Shown here piece by piece: positions 22,506-31,518 of a DNA stretch of 36,147 nucleotides; the stretch's first letter is position 1; every line of letters begins with the position of its first letter. A program made the position numbers and the translations under genes. Origin of the DNA: an uncultured Ruminococcus sp. GTDB taxonomy: Bacteria; Bacillota; Clostridia; Oscillospirales; Acutalibacteraceae. The notes under the pieces were generated by a model. The model worked only from the letters and a program-made list of their open reading frames with translations. It had not been told where the DNA came from and did not search any database. Location of the stretch: assembly GCA_902761375.1 (NCBI GenBank), contig CACWKB010000016.1, forward strand, positions 1 through 36,147, given 5' to 3'.

Positions 22506-25500
22506 TTATAGTGTAAACAGGGACATCTGGGAGCTCTCGGGCAGGTCGCCGAGCACTCCGACCCCGCGCAGGGTCTCGATGACAGCCTTTGTCACCTTGG
22601 TCTTGATCTGCATATCCTCGATCGAGAGGTACTCGCCCTGCTTTCCGCATTCGGCGAGCGCTTCGGCGGCTGACTCGCCCACTCCCGCGAGCGACGAGAA
22701 GGGCAGGCGGATCCTGCCGTCCTCCACGTTGAATATCCTCGCGTCCGATCTGTAGATATCTACGGGCAGCACCTCGATCCCGCGCGCCATCATCTCGTTG
22801 ACGATCTGCAGGGTCTGATACTCCTTGTCCTCCTTGTCGGTGGACTCGTGAACGCTCTGCTTGCGCTTGATCAGCGCCATCTTCTCCCTGACAGCGGCGT
22901 GTCCCTTCATCAGCAGCGCGCCGTCGAGGTTCTCGCTGCGGACGGTGAAGTAGGCGGCGTAGTATTCGAGCGGCCTGTGTACCTTGTACCAGCCGAGCCT
23001 CAGCGCGGCTATCATATAAGCAGCGGCGTGCGCCTTGGGGAACATATACTTGATCTTCATGCAGGAGTCGATGTACCACTCCGGCACATTATGCTCGCGC
23101 ATAGCCTTGAAATGCTCCTCTGTGAGCAGCTTCGTGGCGTTGCCCTTACGCACGATCTCCATGATCTTGAACGACATTCCGTCGTCCAGTCCCTTGTGCA
23201 TCAGGTAGGTCATGATCGAGTCACGCGTTCCGATAACCTCCGAGATGGTGCAGGTGCCGTTGTGGATAAGCTCCTGGGCGTTGCCGAGCCAAACGTCGGT
23301 GCCGTGGGAAAGTCCGGATATCTGGAGCAGGTCGGTGAAGGTCTTGGGCTTTGCCTCCATCAGCATGCCCTGTACAAAGCTTGTGCCGCATTCGGGGATG
23401 CTGAAGGTGCCGATCTTGGAGTCGATATCCTCGGGCTTGACGCCGAGCGCCTCGGTCGAGGTGAACAGCGAGATGACGTCGGGGTCGCTCATCGAAACGT
23501 TCATTACCGGAATACCGGTGAACATCTCGAGGTAGTGGTAAATCGTCGGAACATCGTGTCCGAGCTCGTCGAGCTTGGTGATGGTGTCGTGTATCGAATG
23601 GAAATCGAAGTGAGTGGTTATGTTGTCGGAGGTCATGTCGTTGGCGGGATGCTGGACGGGACAGAAGTCGTAGACCTCGTTGGTGCGCGGCACGACGACC
23701 ATGCCGCCCGGATGCTGACCCGTGGTGCGCTTTACGCCGGTGCAGCCCTGAGCGAGCCGCTTGATCTCCGCCTTGTGGAGATTGAGCCCGCGCTCCTCCT
23801 GATATTTCAGCACAAAGCCGACAGCCGTCTTTTCGGCGACGGTCGAGATCGTGCCTGCCTTGAATACGTTGTTCTTTCCGAACAGCTCCTCGGTGTAGCG
23901 GTGGGATTTGGATTGGTACTCGCCGCTGAAATTGAGGTCGATATCCGGTACCTTGTCGCCCTTGAAGCCGAGGAAGGTCTCAAACGGTATCTCGTGGCCG
24001 TCCTGATCGAGCAGTTCGCCGCAGACCGGACAGTTTTTGTGGGGCATATCGAAGCCCGAGCCGTAGCTTCCGTCGGTTATGAACTCGCTGTACTTGCACT
24101 TTTTGCAGACATAGTGCGGACAGAGAGGATTGACCTCCGAGATTCCCGACATTGTGGCTACGAACGACGAGCCGACCGAGCCTCGGGAGCCGACGAGATA
24201 GCCGTGAGCCTCGCTGTCGGCGACAAGCTTCTGGGCGGTCATGTAGAGCACCGAGAAGCCGTAGGTGGTGATTGAATTGAGCTCCTTGTCGAGCCTCGCC
24301 TTGACGATCTCGGGAAGCGGGTCGCCGTACTTCTCCTTGGCGCGCTTCCAGGTGATGTCGATAAGCTGCTCCTGAGCGCCCTCAATGTTCGGAGGGAAGG
24401 TGCCCTTGGGTATCGGGCGGATCTTCTCGCACATATCGGCGATCTTGTTAGGATTCGTGACGACGACCTCGTAGGCGGTCTTTTCGTCGAGCCAGTCGAA
24501 TTCCCTGAGCATTTCGGCGGTGGTGCGGAAATACAGCGGAGCCTGCTGATCGGCGTCCCTGAACTTTTGCGACGCCTGAAGTATCTTTCGGTAATCCGCG
24601 TGGTGCGGATCCATGAAATGCACGTCGCAGGTGGCGCAGACCGGCTTGCCCAGCTCCTTGCCGAGCTGAATGATCTTGCGGTCGATCTCATGGAGCTCGT
24701 CGACGGTCTTGAAGGTGCCGTCGCGCAGCATGAAGCTGTTGTTGCCCGCGGGCTGGATCTCGAGGTAATCGTACATCGAGGCGATGCGCTTGACCTCGCC
24801 CCACGGGGTACCGCGCAGCAGCGCCTTGTAGAGCTGTCCCTCGCAGCACGCGGAGCCGAGTATAAGCCCCTCGCGGTGCTTCATCAGCTCGCTTTTGGGG
24901 ATTCGCGGCTTCTTGTAGAAGGTGGTGAGGTGGCTGTAGGAGATCAGCTTATAGAGATTTTTCAGACCGACAGCGTTTTTGGCGATGATGATCTGATGAT
25001 ACGAGGGCAGCTTCTTGAAATCGCCGCCGGCGATCTTTGTATTTATCTCCCTTGTGGAGTGGATGTCGTAGTCGGTTTTCAGCCTGTCACAGAGGCTGAT
25101 GAATATCTTCGCCAAGATCGTGGCGTCGTCGGTGGCACGGTGGTGGTTGAACTTGCCCAGCCGCAGGTAATCGGCGACGGTGTCGAGCTTGACGTTCTTG
25201 ATATCGGGCAGTATCGCGCGGGCGATAGCCACGGTATCGACGGAGGTATAGTTGTACTCCCTGCCCATATTCTCGCAAGCCCTGCGGATAAATGAGGTGT
25301 CAAACGGCGCGTTGTGCGCGACCAGGACGTTGTCTCCGGCGAACTCGAGGAAGGCGGAGACCGCCTCGCTCTGAGACGGAGCGTCCGCGACCATGTCGTC
25401 CGTGATGCCCGTGAGCTGGACTATCCTCGGCGGGATCGGCTTTTCGGGGTTTGCGAAGGTGGAAAAGGTGTCGGTAATCTCGCCGTTGACGACCTTGACT

Positions 25501-26873
25501 GCGCCGATCTCGGTGATCTTCTCATGATTGGGCGACAGACCCGTTGTCTCTATGTCGAAGCAGATGAACGTACCCTCGAAAGGAGTGTCGCCCTGACCCT
25601 CGACGGACTCGACGAGGTCGTCTATGAAATATGCCTCCATGCCGTAGAGGATCTTGATCTCGCCGCCGTTCTTCTCGATCTTCTCGGCGGCGTTCATAGC
25701 CTCCGGGAACGCCTGAGCCACGCCGTGGTCTGTGATCGCTATCGCCTTGTGTCCCCAACCATAGGCGCGGTTGACGAGGTCGCCGGCTGAGGTGATGGCG
25801 TCCATCTGCGACATATTGGTATGCAGGTGCAGCTCGACGCGCTTTTCCGACGCCTTGTCGACCACCTTGACCTTTTCGGCGGTGCCGATGGAGCGTGCGT
25901 TGACGACCAGCTCTCCGGCGTACTTATCGTACTCCACGTCGCCCAAAACGGCGATGGTCGCGCCCTTCTTTATCGTATCTACCGACGCGGACTCGCGGAT
26001 CGAATTGAACACCTTGACGGTGGTCGAGCCCGTATAATCGGTAATATCTATCGTAAATATGTTTTTGTCGCCGGATTTGGTGACGCGCTTCTCGATATCG
26101 AACACGTCGCCCCAGATCATGACCCTGCCGCTGTCCTCGGCGATGGAGCTGATCGGGACCATATTTCCGCGCAGACTCCTGCCGTAGAGCGGACGGATAC
26201 TCGACCGGATGAGCTGCGGCACGGCAAAATCGCCCTCGCGCACCTCGATCTCGGTCGCGGCGTCGCTGTGCTGCTTCTGCCTGACCGCCTCGGTGACCTC
26301 GGCGTCGGCGCGTTCAGCCTCGGCAACGCGGTCGAGCGTCCTGCGCTCCTGACCGATCTCGGCGCTGCGCATCGCCTGGCGGTACTCGTCGCTGCTGTCG
26401 TCAGCCTCGAGCACGCCCGTATACAGCACCTTGATCTGCTTATCGAAGAGCTCGCGGACGATGCGGCACAGCGTTTTTTCAAAGCCCTTGGCGTCGAGCA
26501 GCGCCTTGCCGCCGTTTTGCAGTCCGATGGTGAGCGTTTCATTCTCAAACGTCACCTCGGCGTTATTGAGAGTGCCGTTGATACTCGGCGTCTCACGCTT
26601 TACCATCTTATAAAGCTCGGGAAAATAATCGGCGGAAAAATTCATCTCGCCGAAATGCGGCTTGATTATCACACGCGAATCCAGCGCCCGGGAAAATGCT
26701 CTCTCGCTCTTATCGAGATCGTCGTAAGCGATGAGCTCCTCGAAGTCGACGGTGAAGGCGCAAACGCGTATGTCGCTTCGGATATTCACCTTGGTCACTA
26801 TACCGCGCAGAATATTGCCCGGTACCTCGCCGCTTTTGAGGTACGGACCCAAAATATTCTCAATAGTTTTCAT
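22506..26873 (-). CDS. polC: DNA polymerase III alpha subunit, PolC type
   Basis: 1455 residues, normal for PolC, the replicative polymerase of low-GC Gram-positives. Domains in order: N-terminal region, OB fold (about 235-340), PHP domain interrupted by the exonuclease (HLHTNMSQMDA at about 349), DEDDh proofreading exonuclease (DIETTG at about 440, HNAPFD at about 517, HRATDDA later), the rest of PHP, the polymerase core with zinc-finger cysteines (CKKCKYSEF and CPVCGE) and the catalytic DIDLNFSGEYQ, then a helix-hairpin-helix-like region and a C-terminal QMSLF clamp-binding motif. No insert or missing motif is visible. The Shine-Dalgarno site is weak (AAAGG 14 nt upstream). A TTAGGGG array ends about 19 bp upstream of the ATG. 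Confidence 0.97.
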   Translation of the reverse strand: MKTIENILGPYLKSGEVPGNILRGIVTKVNIRSDIRVCAFTVDFEELIAYDDLDKSERAFSRALDSRVIIKPHFGEMNFSADYFPELYKMVKRETPSINGTLNNAEVTFENETLTIGLQNGGKALLDAKGFEKTLCRIVRELFDKQIKVLYTGVLEADDSSDEYRQAMRSAEIGQERRTLDRVAEAERADAEVTEAVRQKQHSDAATEIEVREGDFAVPQLIRSSIRPLYGRSLRGNMVPISSIAEDSGRVMIWGDVFDIEKRVTKSGDKNIFTIDITDYTGSTTVKVFNSIRESASVDTIKKGATIAVLGDVEYDKYAGELVVNARSIGTAEKVKVVDKASEKRVELHLHTNMSQMDAITSAGDLVNRAYGWGHKAIAITDHGVAQAFPEAMNAAEKIEKNGGEIKILYGMEAYFIDDLVESVEGQGDTPFEGTFICFDIETTGLSPNHEKITEIGAVKVVNGEITDTFSTFANPEKPIPPRIVQLTGITDDMVADAPSQSEAVSAFLEFAGDNVLVAHNAPFDTSFIRRACENMGREYNYTSVDTVAIARAILPDIKNVKLDTVADYLRLGKFNHHRATDDATILAKIFISLCDRLKTDYDIHSTREINTKIAGGDFKKLPSYHQIIIAKNAVGLKNLYKLISYSHLTTFYKKPRIPKSELMKHREGLILGSACCEGQLYKALLRGTPWGEVKRIASMYDYLEIQPAGNNSFMLRDGTFKTVDELHEIDRKIIQLGKELGKPVCATCDVHFMDPHHADYRKILQASQKFRDADQQAPLYFRTTAEMLREFDWLDEKTAYEVVVTNPNKIADMCEKIRPIPKGTFPPNIEGAQEQLIDITWKRAKEKYGDPLPEIVKARLDKELNSITTYGFSVLYMTAQKLVADSEAHGYLVGSRGSVGSSFVATMSGISEVNPLCPHYVCKKCKYSEFITDGSYGSGFDMPHKNCPVCGELLDQDGHEIPFETFLGFKGDKVPDIDLNFSGEYQSKSHRYTEELFGKNNVFKAGTISTVAEKTAVGFVLKYQEERGLNLHKAEIKRLAQGCTGVKRTTGQHPGGMVVVPRTNEVYDFCPVQHPANDMTSDNITTHFDFHSIHDTITKLDELGHDVPTIYHYLEMFTGIPVMNVSMSDPDVISLFTSTEALGVKPEDIDSKIGTFSIPECGTSFVQGMLMEAKPKTFTDLLQISGLSHGTDVWLGNAQELIHNGTCTISEVIGTRDSIMTYLMHKGLDDGMSFKIMEIVRKGNATKLLTEEHFKAMREHNVPEWYIDSCMKIKYMFPKAHAAAYMIAALRLGWYKVHRPLEYYAAYFTVRSENLDGALLMKGHAAVREKMALIKRKQSVHESTDKEDKEYQTLQIVNEMMARGIEVLPVDIYRSDARIFNVEDGRIRLPFSSLAGVGESAAEALAECGKQGEYLSIEDMQIKTKVTKAVIETLRGVGVLGDLPESSQMSLFTL

Positions 26874-26891
26874 TATATTATCATATACCTT

Positions 26892-26940
26892 TTAGGGGTT
26901 AGGGGTTAGGGATTAGGGGTTAGGGGTTAGGGGTTAGAAG
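26892..26940. repeat. TTAGGGG tandem array upstream of polC
   Basis: Seven 7-bp units on the plus strand: TTAGGGG twice, TTAGGGA once, TTAGGGG three times and a diverged TTAGAAG. It lies between the ispG stop and the polC start and is C-rich in the polC sense strand. Same unit as the array at 20934-21003. Confidence 0.95.
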
Positions 26941-26964
26941 TTGGTTGAAAAAATGACCGGCTGG

Positions 26965-27961
26965 CTACAGCTTCTCTATCTCTTCCATCAGAGCGTCCAC
27001 AAGGCGCTCCTCGGGCACCTTGTACAGCACCTCGCCCTTTTTGAACACCAGTCCGCAGCCGTCGCCGCCGGCAATGCCGATATCGGCTTCCTTTGCCTCG
27101 CCGGGACCGTTCACAACGCAGCCCATAACGGCTACCTTGATATTCTTCTTGCAGCCTCGCAGCCTTTCCTCGACCTCGTTCGCTATTCCGACAAGGTCGA
27201 TCCTCGTTCTGCCGCAGGTGGGACAGGACACGAACTGCACTCCGTCCTTTTTGATGTCGAGCGCCTTGAGGATATCGTATGCCGCGTACGATACCGCGCA
27301 GCAGCAGCGAGCCGATGCCCGCGGCGGATTTGATTATGCCCATGCGCTCGGTGCCCGCCTCGGTGACCCCGAGGTGGAGCGGATAGTCGCACCTTTGAGC
27401 GGCGAGCTCATAGGCGGCGATCATATTTGAGACAGTCGAGCTCTTCATCGAGAGCACGATGTCGGTAAAATCGAATTTTTCGAGCAGCGAGGCGTGATAA
27501 AGTGCGGAATCGCACAGCGCCTCGGCTGTCGGATGACCGTATTTGGCGAGGATCTCCTTCTCGAGAGAGCCGGAGTTAACTCCGATACGGATGGGTATGC
27601 CGCGCAGACGGCAGGCGTCGGCGACCGCCTTCACCCTGTCGTCCGAGCCGATATTGCCCGGGTTTATGCGTATCTTATCCACGCCCGCGGCGCAAGCCTC
27701 GAGCGCGAGCTTGTAGTTGAAATGGATGTCGGCGACGATCGGAGCTTCGACCGCCTCCTTGAGAGCCGGGATCAGTCTGACCGCGTCCATGTCCGGGATA
27801 GCGGCGCGGATGACCTGACAGCCCGCCGCTTCAAGCGCCTTAGCCTGACGCACGCTTCCCTCGATATCGGTCGATGGCACGTTGAGCATCGACTGTACCG
27901 ATACCTCTGCGCCTCCTCCGATTGGGAGCCTTCCTGCCTTTACCTGAATCTTACTGCCCAT
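26965..27961 (-). pseudogene. ispG: 4-hydroxy-3-methylbut-2-enyl diphosphate synthase, frameshifted by an internal deletion
   Basis: IspG (GcpE) is the iron-sulfur enzyme making HMBPP in the MEP isoprenoid pathway. The first part (27961 to about 27295) reads well from MGSKIQVKAGRLPIGGG through VADIHFNYKLALEA, KIRINPGNIG, GVNSGSLEKEIL and AAGIGSLLLRGI. The last part, in another frame from about 27295 to the TAG at 26965, gives SYAAYDILKALDIKKDG, SCPTCGRTRIDL and GCVVNGPGE, with the cluster cysteines. The stretch expected between them (IGDTIRVSL and DPV, about 17 residues) is missing, and the frame shifts. Without correction the first frame runs on to 26927 with a junk tail. The start is well supported (GGAGGCGGCT before the ATG), 9 bp after rseP. 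Either a real lesion or an assembly error. Confidence 0.88.
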
Positions 27962-27970
27962 AGCCGCCTC

Positions 27971-29371
27971 CTACAATGACGGGAAATTGCCCGTGATAAG
28001 CTGCCAAACGTCCTTGACCGAAATAACGATGATGAAGCCGATCAGTATCGCCAAGCCGACCGCGTTTACGATATACTCGAACTTGCGCGGCAGAGGCTTT
28101 CGGATGATCGCCTCAACGCACAGGAACACAAAGCGTCCGCCGTCGAGCGCCGGGAACGGCAGCATGTTCACGATGCCGAGGTTGACGGTGATCAGCGCCA
28201 TGATGAAGATGATGTTGTTCACGGCGTCGCCGAAGCCGGTTTTCAGTCCCTCCGAGGCGACCACGCTGACCGCCTTTGTTATTCCGACGGGACCCGAGAG
28301 GTCGTTGAACGAAAATCTGCCCTGAACCAGCATGATAAGCGACTGCCATACCGATTTTGCAAGGGTGATCGTCTGGCTGCCCGTCTGCTGGATAACGGTA
28401 AAGAAGTTTTTCTCGATGGGTTCAACGTAAAAATCTATGCCGACCGAGGACTTACTCTTCTTCTGCGCTTCCTCATCCTTGTAATACGAATAAAAATGCA
28501 CGTCCTTGAGCGTAAGCTCCTCGCCGTCGCGGATGACCTTTACGTCCGCAACATGGCGCAGACGGCGGTCGCGCTTCTCGATCACGGGGTATTTGAAGTC
28601 CTTGGGCTTCGCTTCCCCCGAGACAGTATAGATTGCGTCTACCGTTTTCTGCATGAGGCGGTACGCCTCGTCCTTGGTCGAGGCGGCGCGTATCTCATCG
28701 CAGCCCTTGCCGAGCGCGGCGATGAGCTCGTTTTGAAGCTCATCCGAAAGCGCCTCCGATTCGCTTCGCTCGAGGTTGATGAAGTCCGAGTACGCAAGGG
28801 TCGCCTGCATGGTGCAGTCCTCGATATAAACGGTGAGCGAATCCGCGTCGACCTCTTTTTCCCTCGTGGTCTGGATGCCGAACATCAGGTCGCGCGCGTT
28901 CCATATCGGGAGTCCGTCGATCGACACCACCTGATCTCCCGCCTTCAGCCCGGTCGCGGCGGTGTTTGAGTATGGCACAAAGCCGCTGATCGTGTTGGAT
29001 TCATAGCCCGGAGCCTGAACGACGACGACAAACATCAAAATAAAGCCGAGCACAAAGTTCATGAACGCGCCGGCTACGATGATTATCATCCGCTTCCAGG
29101 TCTTGGCGTTTGTAAAGGCGCGCGGGTTATCGCTCTGCTCGTCCTCGCCCTCCATGGCGCAGAAGCCGCCTATCGGAAAGGCGCGCAGCGAGTAGGTGGT
29201 CTCTCCCCTTTTGAAGCTGAAAAGCTTGGGGCCCATGCCCAGCGCGAACTCGTTGACCTGGACTCCCGAGCGCTTGGCGGTGATAAAATGCCCGAACTCG
29301 TGGCAAAAGATTATCAGCTCAAAAAGAAGAACGCCGATGATTACCAGCGCAATTGTGATCAATACCTGCAT
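27971..29371 (-). CDS. rseP: Site-2 intramembrane metalloprotease, RseP/RasP type
   Basis: 466 residues; cleaves membrane-bound substrates such as anti-sigma factors and leftover signal peptides within the membrane. The zinc motif HEFGH is at 24-28 in the first transmembrane helix; AFPIGGFCAMEGED follows. A PDZ domain begins near 130 (TAATGLKAGDQVVSIDGLPIW). A charged stretch of about 110 residues (about 180-290) is placed within or after the PDZ. The C-terminal helices carry NLGIVNMLPFPALDGGRFVF with the third zinc ligand Asp. Single-PDZ homologues are often shorter, so the insert is notable. The position between dxr and ispG is canonical. Confidence 0.93.
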   Translation of the reverse strand: MQVLITIALVIIGVLLFELIIFCHEFGHFITAKRSGVQVNEFALGMGPKLFSFKRGETTYSLRAFPIGGFCAMEGEDEQSDNPRAFTNAKTWKRMIIIVAGAFMNFVLGFILMFVVVVQAPGYESNTISGFVPYSNTAATGLKAGDQVVSIDGLPIWNARDLMFGIQTTREKEVDADSLTVYIEDCTMQATLAYSDFINLERSESEALSDELQNELIAALGKGCDEIRAASTKDEAYRLMQKTVDAIYTVSGEAKPKDFKYPVIEKRDRRLRHVADVKVIRDGEELTLKDVHFYSYYKDEEAQKKSKSSVGIDFYVEPIEKNFFTVIQQTGSQTITLAKSVWQSLIMLVQGRFSFNDLSGPVGITKAVSVVASEGLKTGFGDAVNNIIFIMALITVNLGIVNMLPFPALDGGRFVFLCVEAIIRKPLPRKFEYIVNAVGLAILIGFIIVISVKDVWQLITGNFPSL

Positions 29372-29439
29372 GCAGTTGATTTCATCTCCATAAATTATTC
29401 CGCAAAAGAATTATTATAGGGCCCCTCAAAAATTTACAG

Positions 29440-30600
29440 TTATTCAGAGGCGCCCTTTACACAATCTCTGACATATTGTCTGGCGAGGCTGTCGGCGCGC
29501 AGCACGTCGTCGACGCTCTCCGCCTCAAAATTCGTTATACTGTCCAGCGCACCGGTGACCAGCTCGCCGATCTCAAGAAAGGCGATCCTGCCCCTGCGGA
29601 ACAGAGAATTTGCCTCCTCATTCGCGCCGTTTGCGATCGCGGTCGCCACGCCTCCCATCGCAAGCGCGCGCTTGCAGGCGTTGAGGCAGACGAAGGTATC
29701 GCAGTCGGGCTCAAAAAAGCTCAGCTTGCCTATCTGCGCGAGGCTGAGCTCGGCGACGGGCGATTCGTAGCGCTCGGGATAGGTTATCGCAAACTGGATC
29801 GGAATGCGCATATCCGGCACACCGAGCTGGGCGACGACCGAATTGTCGTCGTATTCGACGAGCGAATGGATGATGCTCTCGCGGTGAACGACTACGTCGA
29901 TCCTGTCGCCGTCTACGTCGAACAGCCGCGCCGCCTCGATGATCTCAAGTCCCTTGTTCATCATCGTGGCGGAATCTATGGTTATCTTGGCGCCCATGCT
30001 CCAGTTGGGGTGATTGAGCGCCTGCTCGACGGTGACATCCTCGAGCTCCTCCCTGGTTTTTCCGAAGAACGGACCGCCCGAGGCGGTCAGGATCAGCTTT
30101 TTCAGCGCATTGTTGGAGGGTCTGCCCTCGAGACACTGAAAGATCGCCGAATGCTCGCTGTCGACGGGCAGAAGCTTCACGCCGTTTTTGTGCACGGCGT
30201 CGGTGACAAGTCTGCCGCCCGCCACAAGCGTCTCCTTGTTGGCGAGAGCTATGTCCTTTTTGGCGCTGACGGCGGCGAGGGTCGGCCGCAGTCCGACCAT
30301 ACCCACGACGGAATTGAGCACCAGATCGGCGCCGGAAAACGTCGCCGCCTCAAGCAAGCCCTCCATTCCGCCTGCGACGGCGGTGGAGGTGTCCTTTATA
30401 TTGTCCCTCAGCTCGCGGGCTTTATCCTCATCAAATACCGCTGCGAGCGCAGGCTTGTATTTTCGCACCTGCTGCTCGAGCAGATCGATGTTGGAATACG
30501 CCGCGATCGCGGCGACGGAAAGCCCGAGCTTATCGACTACGTCGAGCGCCTGGGTCCCGATCGAGCCTGTCGAGCCGAGAATAGATAGATTTCTGTACAT
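29440..30600 (-). CDS. dxr: 1-deoxy-D-xylulose 5-phosphate reductoisomerase
   Basis: 386 residues; NADPH-dependent, converts DXP to MEP, the committed step of the MEP pathway. Motifs: GSTGSIGTQ (NADPH loop), ANKETLVAGG, PVDSEHSAIFQCLEG (metal and substrate acidic residues), LTASGGPFFG (phosphate loop), NHPNWSMGAKITIDSATMMNKG and GANEEANSLF. All are intact, unlike the downstream ispG of the same pathway. The gene begins 4 bp after cdsA ends with GGGG upstream of the ATG. A 68-bp gap follows to rseP in which I see nothing clear. Confidence 0.96.
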   Translation of the reverse strand: MYRNLSILGSTGSIGTQALDVVDKLGLSVAAIAAYSNIDLLEQQVRKYKPALAAVFDEDKARELRDNIKDTSTAVAGGMEGLLEAATFSGADLVLNSVVGMVGLRPTLAAVSAKKDIALANKETLVAGGRLVTDAVHKNGVKLLPVDSEHSAIFQCLEGRPSNNALKKLILTASGGPFFGKTREELEDVTVEQALNHPNWSMGAKITIDSATMMNKGLEIIEAARLFDVDGDRIDVVVHRESIIHSLVEYDDNSVVAQLGVPDMRIPIQFAITYPERYESPVAELSLAQIGKLSFFEPDCDTFVCLNACKRALAMGGVATAIANGANEEANSLFRRGRIAFLEIGELVTGALDSITNFEAESVDDVLRADSLARQYVRDCVKGASE

Positions 30601-30604
30601 AAGC

Positions 30605-31435
30605 TTACCCCACGGTGAGTATCGGGAAAAATTGGTTTACTATCAGCACGAACGGCACGGTGAAGATCACGCTGTCAAAGCGGTCGAGCATGCCGCCGTG
30701 TCCGGGGAATATCGTTCCGTAATCCTTGATTCCGAGGCTTCGCTTTATCAGCGAAAAGCTGAGGTCTCCCACAATTGAGGCGACCGAGTCGAACAGCGCT
30801 ATCACGATCAGTGCCCAGAAGTTCACGGTCACGTCCGGCAGCACCCAAATGCTGAAGATCAAGCCCATGCCTACCGCCGAGACAACGCACATCACGATGC
30901 CGCCGATGGCGCCCTCGACTGTCTTTTTGGGGCTGATGTTGGGGCAGAGCTTGTGTTTGCCAAGCAGAGAACCCGCGAAAAACGCGCCCACATCCGACAT
31001 CCACGGCAGTAAAAGCACGAGGAAGAAATAGAAGGTAAGGCTGATCTCGTTTGAGCAGACATAGGCAAACGACCCCATGCCGACGCATATCATCAGCGTA
31101 CCGGCGAGCGAATAGGCTATATCGCTGTAGTCGAGCTTATCGTGGAAGAATATGCCCATTACAAACACGATGAACAGGAACGCGAACACCGCCGCGAACC
31201 AGTACGGAGTTATCACAAACTGCAGCAGCGCAAACGGAAAGGCTATGCAGGGTATGGACAGGTAGAGCTTTTTGGCGAGCTTTCTTCCGTTTAGATACTC
31301 GAATACCATCAGAGAGGTCGCCAGACCCGCGATTATGCGGATCGTCGGCAGCCACAGCTCCGACAATACGATGACAAGAATGCAGAACGGCACGCCGATG
31401 GCGGCTGTAAGCAGTCTGGGCTTTAAGGATTTCAT
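30605..31435 (-). CDS. cdsA: Phosphatidate cytidylyltransferase
   Basis: 276 residues; an integral membrane enzyme making CDP-diacylglycerol from phosphatidic acid and CTP, the branch point of phospholipid synthesis. About eight hydrophobic segments and the CDP-DAG synthase signature near the C-terminus: SLIKRSLGIKDYG followed by PGHGGMLDRFDS. The SPKKTVEGAIGG stretch in the middle is also typical. AGAGGTGA precedes the ATG at 31435. The 83-bp gap upstream carries a decayed repeat. Confidence 0.95.
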   Translation of the reverse strand: MKSLKPRLLTAAIGVPFCILVIVLSELWLPTIRIIAGLATSLMVFEYLNGRKLAKKLYLSIPCIAFPFALLQFVITPYWFAAVFAFLFIVFVMGIFFHDKLDYSDIAYSLAGTLMICVGMGSFAYVCSNEISLTFYFFLVLLLPWMSDVGAFFAGSLLGKHKLCPNISPKKTVEGAIGGIVMCVVSAVGMGLIFSIWVLPDVTVNFWALIVIALFDSVASIVGDLSFSLIKRSLGIKDYGTIFPGHGGMLDRFDSVIFTVPFVLIVNQFFPILTVG

Positions 31436-31452
31436 GACGCAGAATCACCTCT

Positions 31453-31508
31453 GGTAGGGATTAGGGGTAGGTAAGAATGAAGAGTTAAGATTGATGAGTG
31501 ATGATTGA
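31453..31508. repeat. Decayed 7-bp repeat stretch between the extra gene and cdsA
   Basis: GGTAGGGATTAGGGGTAGG at 31453-31471 is a degenerate relative of the TTAGGGG arrays. It is followed to about 31508 by a G/A/T-rich run that also has a loose 7-bp period (GAGTTAA, GATTGAT, GAGTGAT, GATTGAG). The orientation matches the other two arrays (G-rich on plus). Confidence 0.6.
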
Positions 31509-31518
31509 GGTTCGGCTG

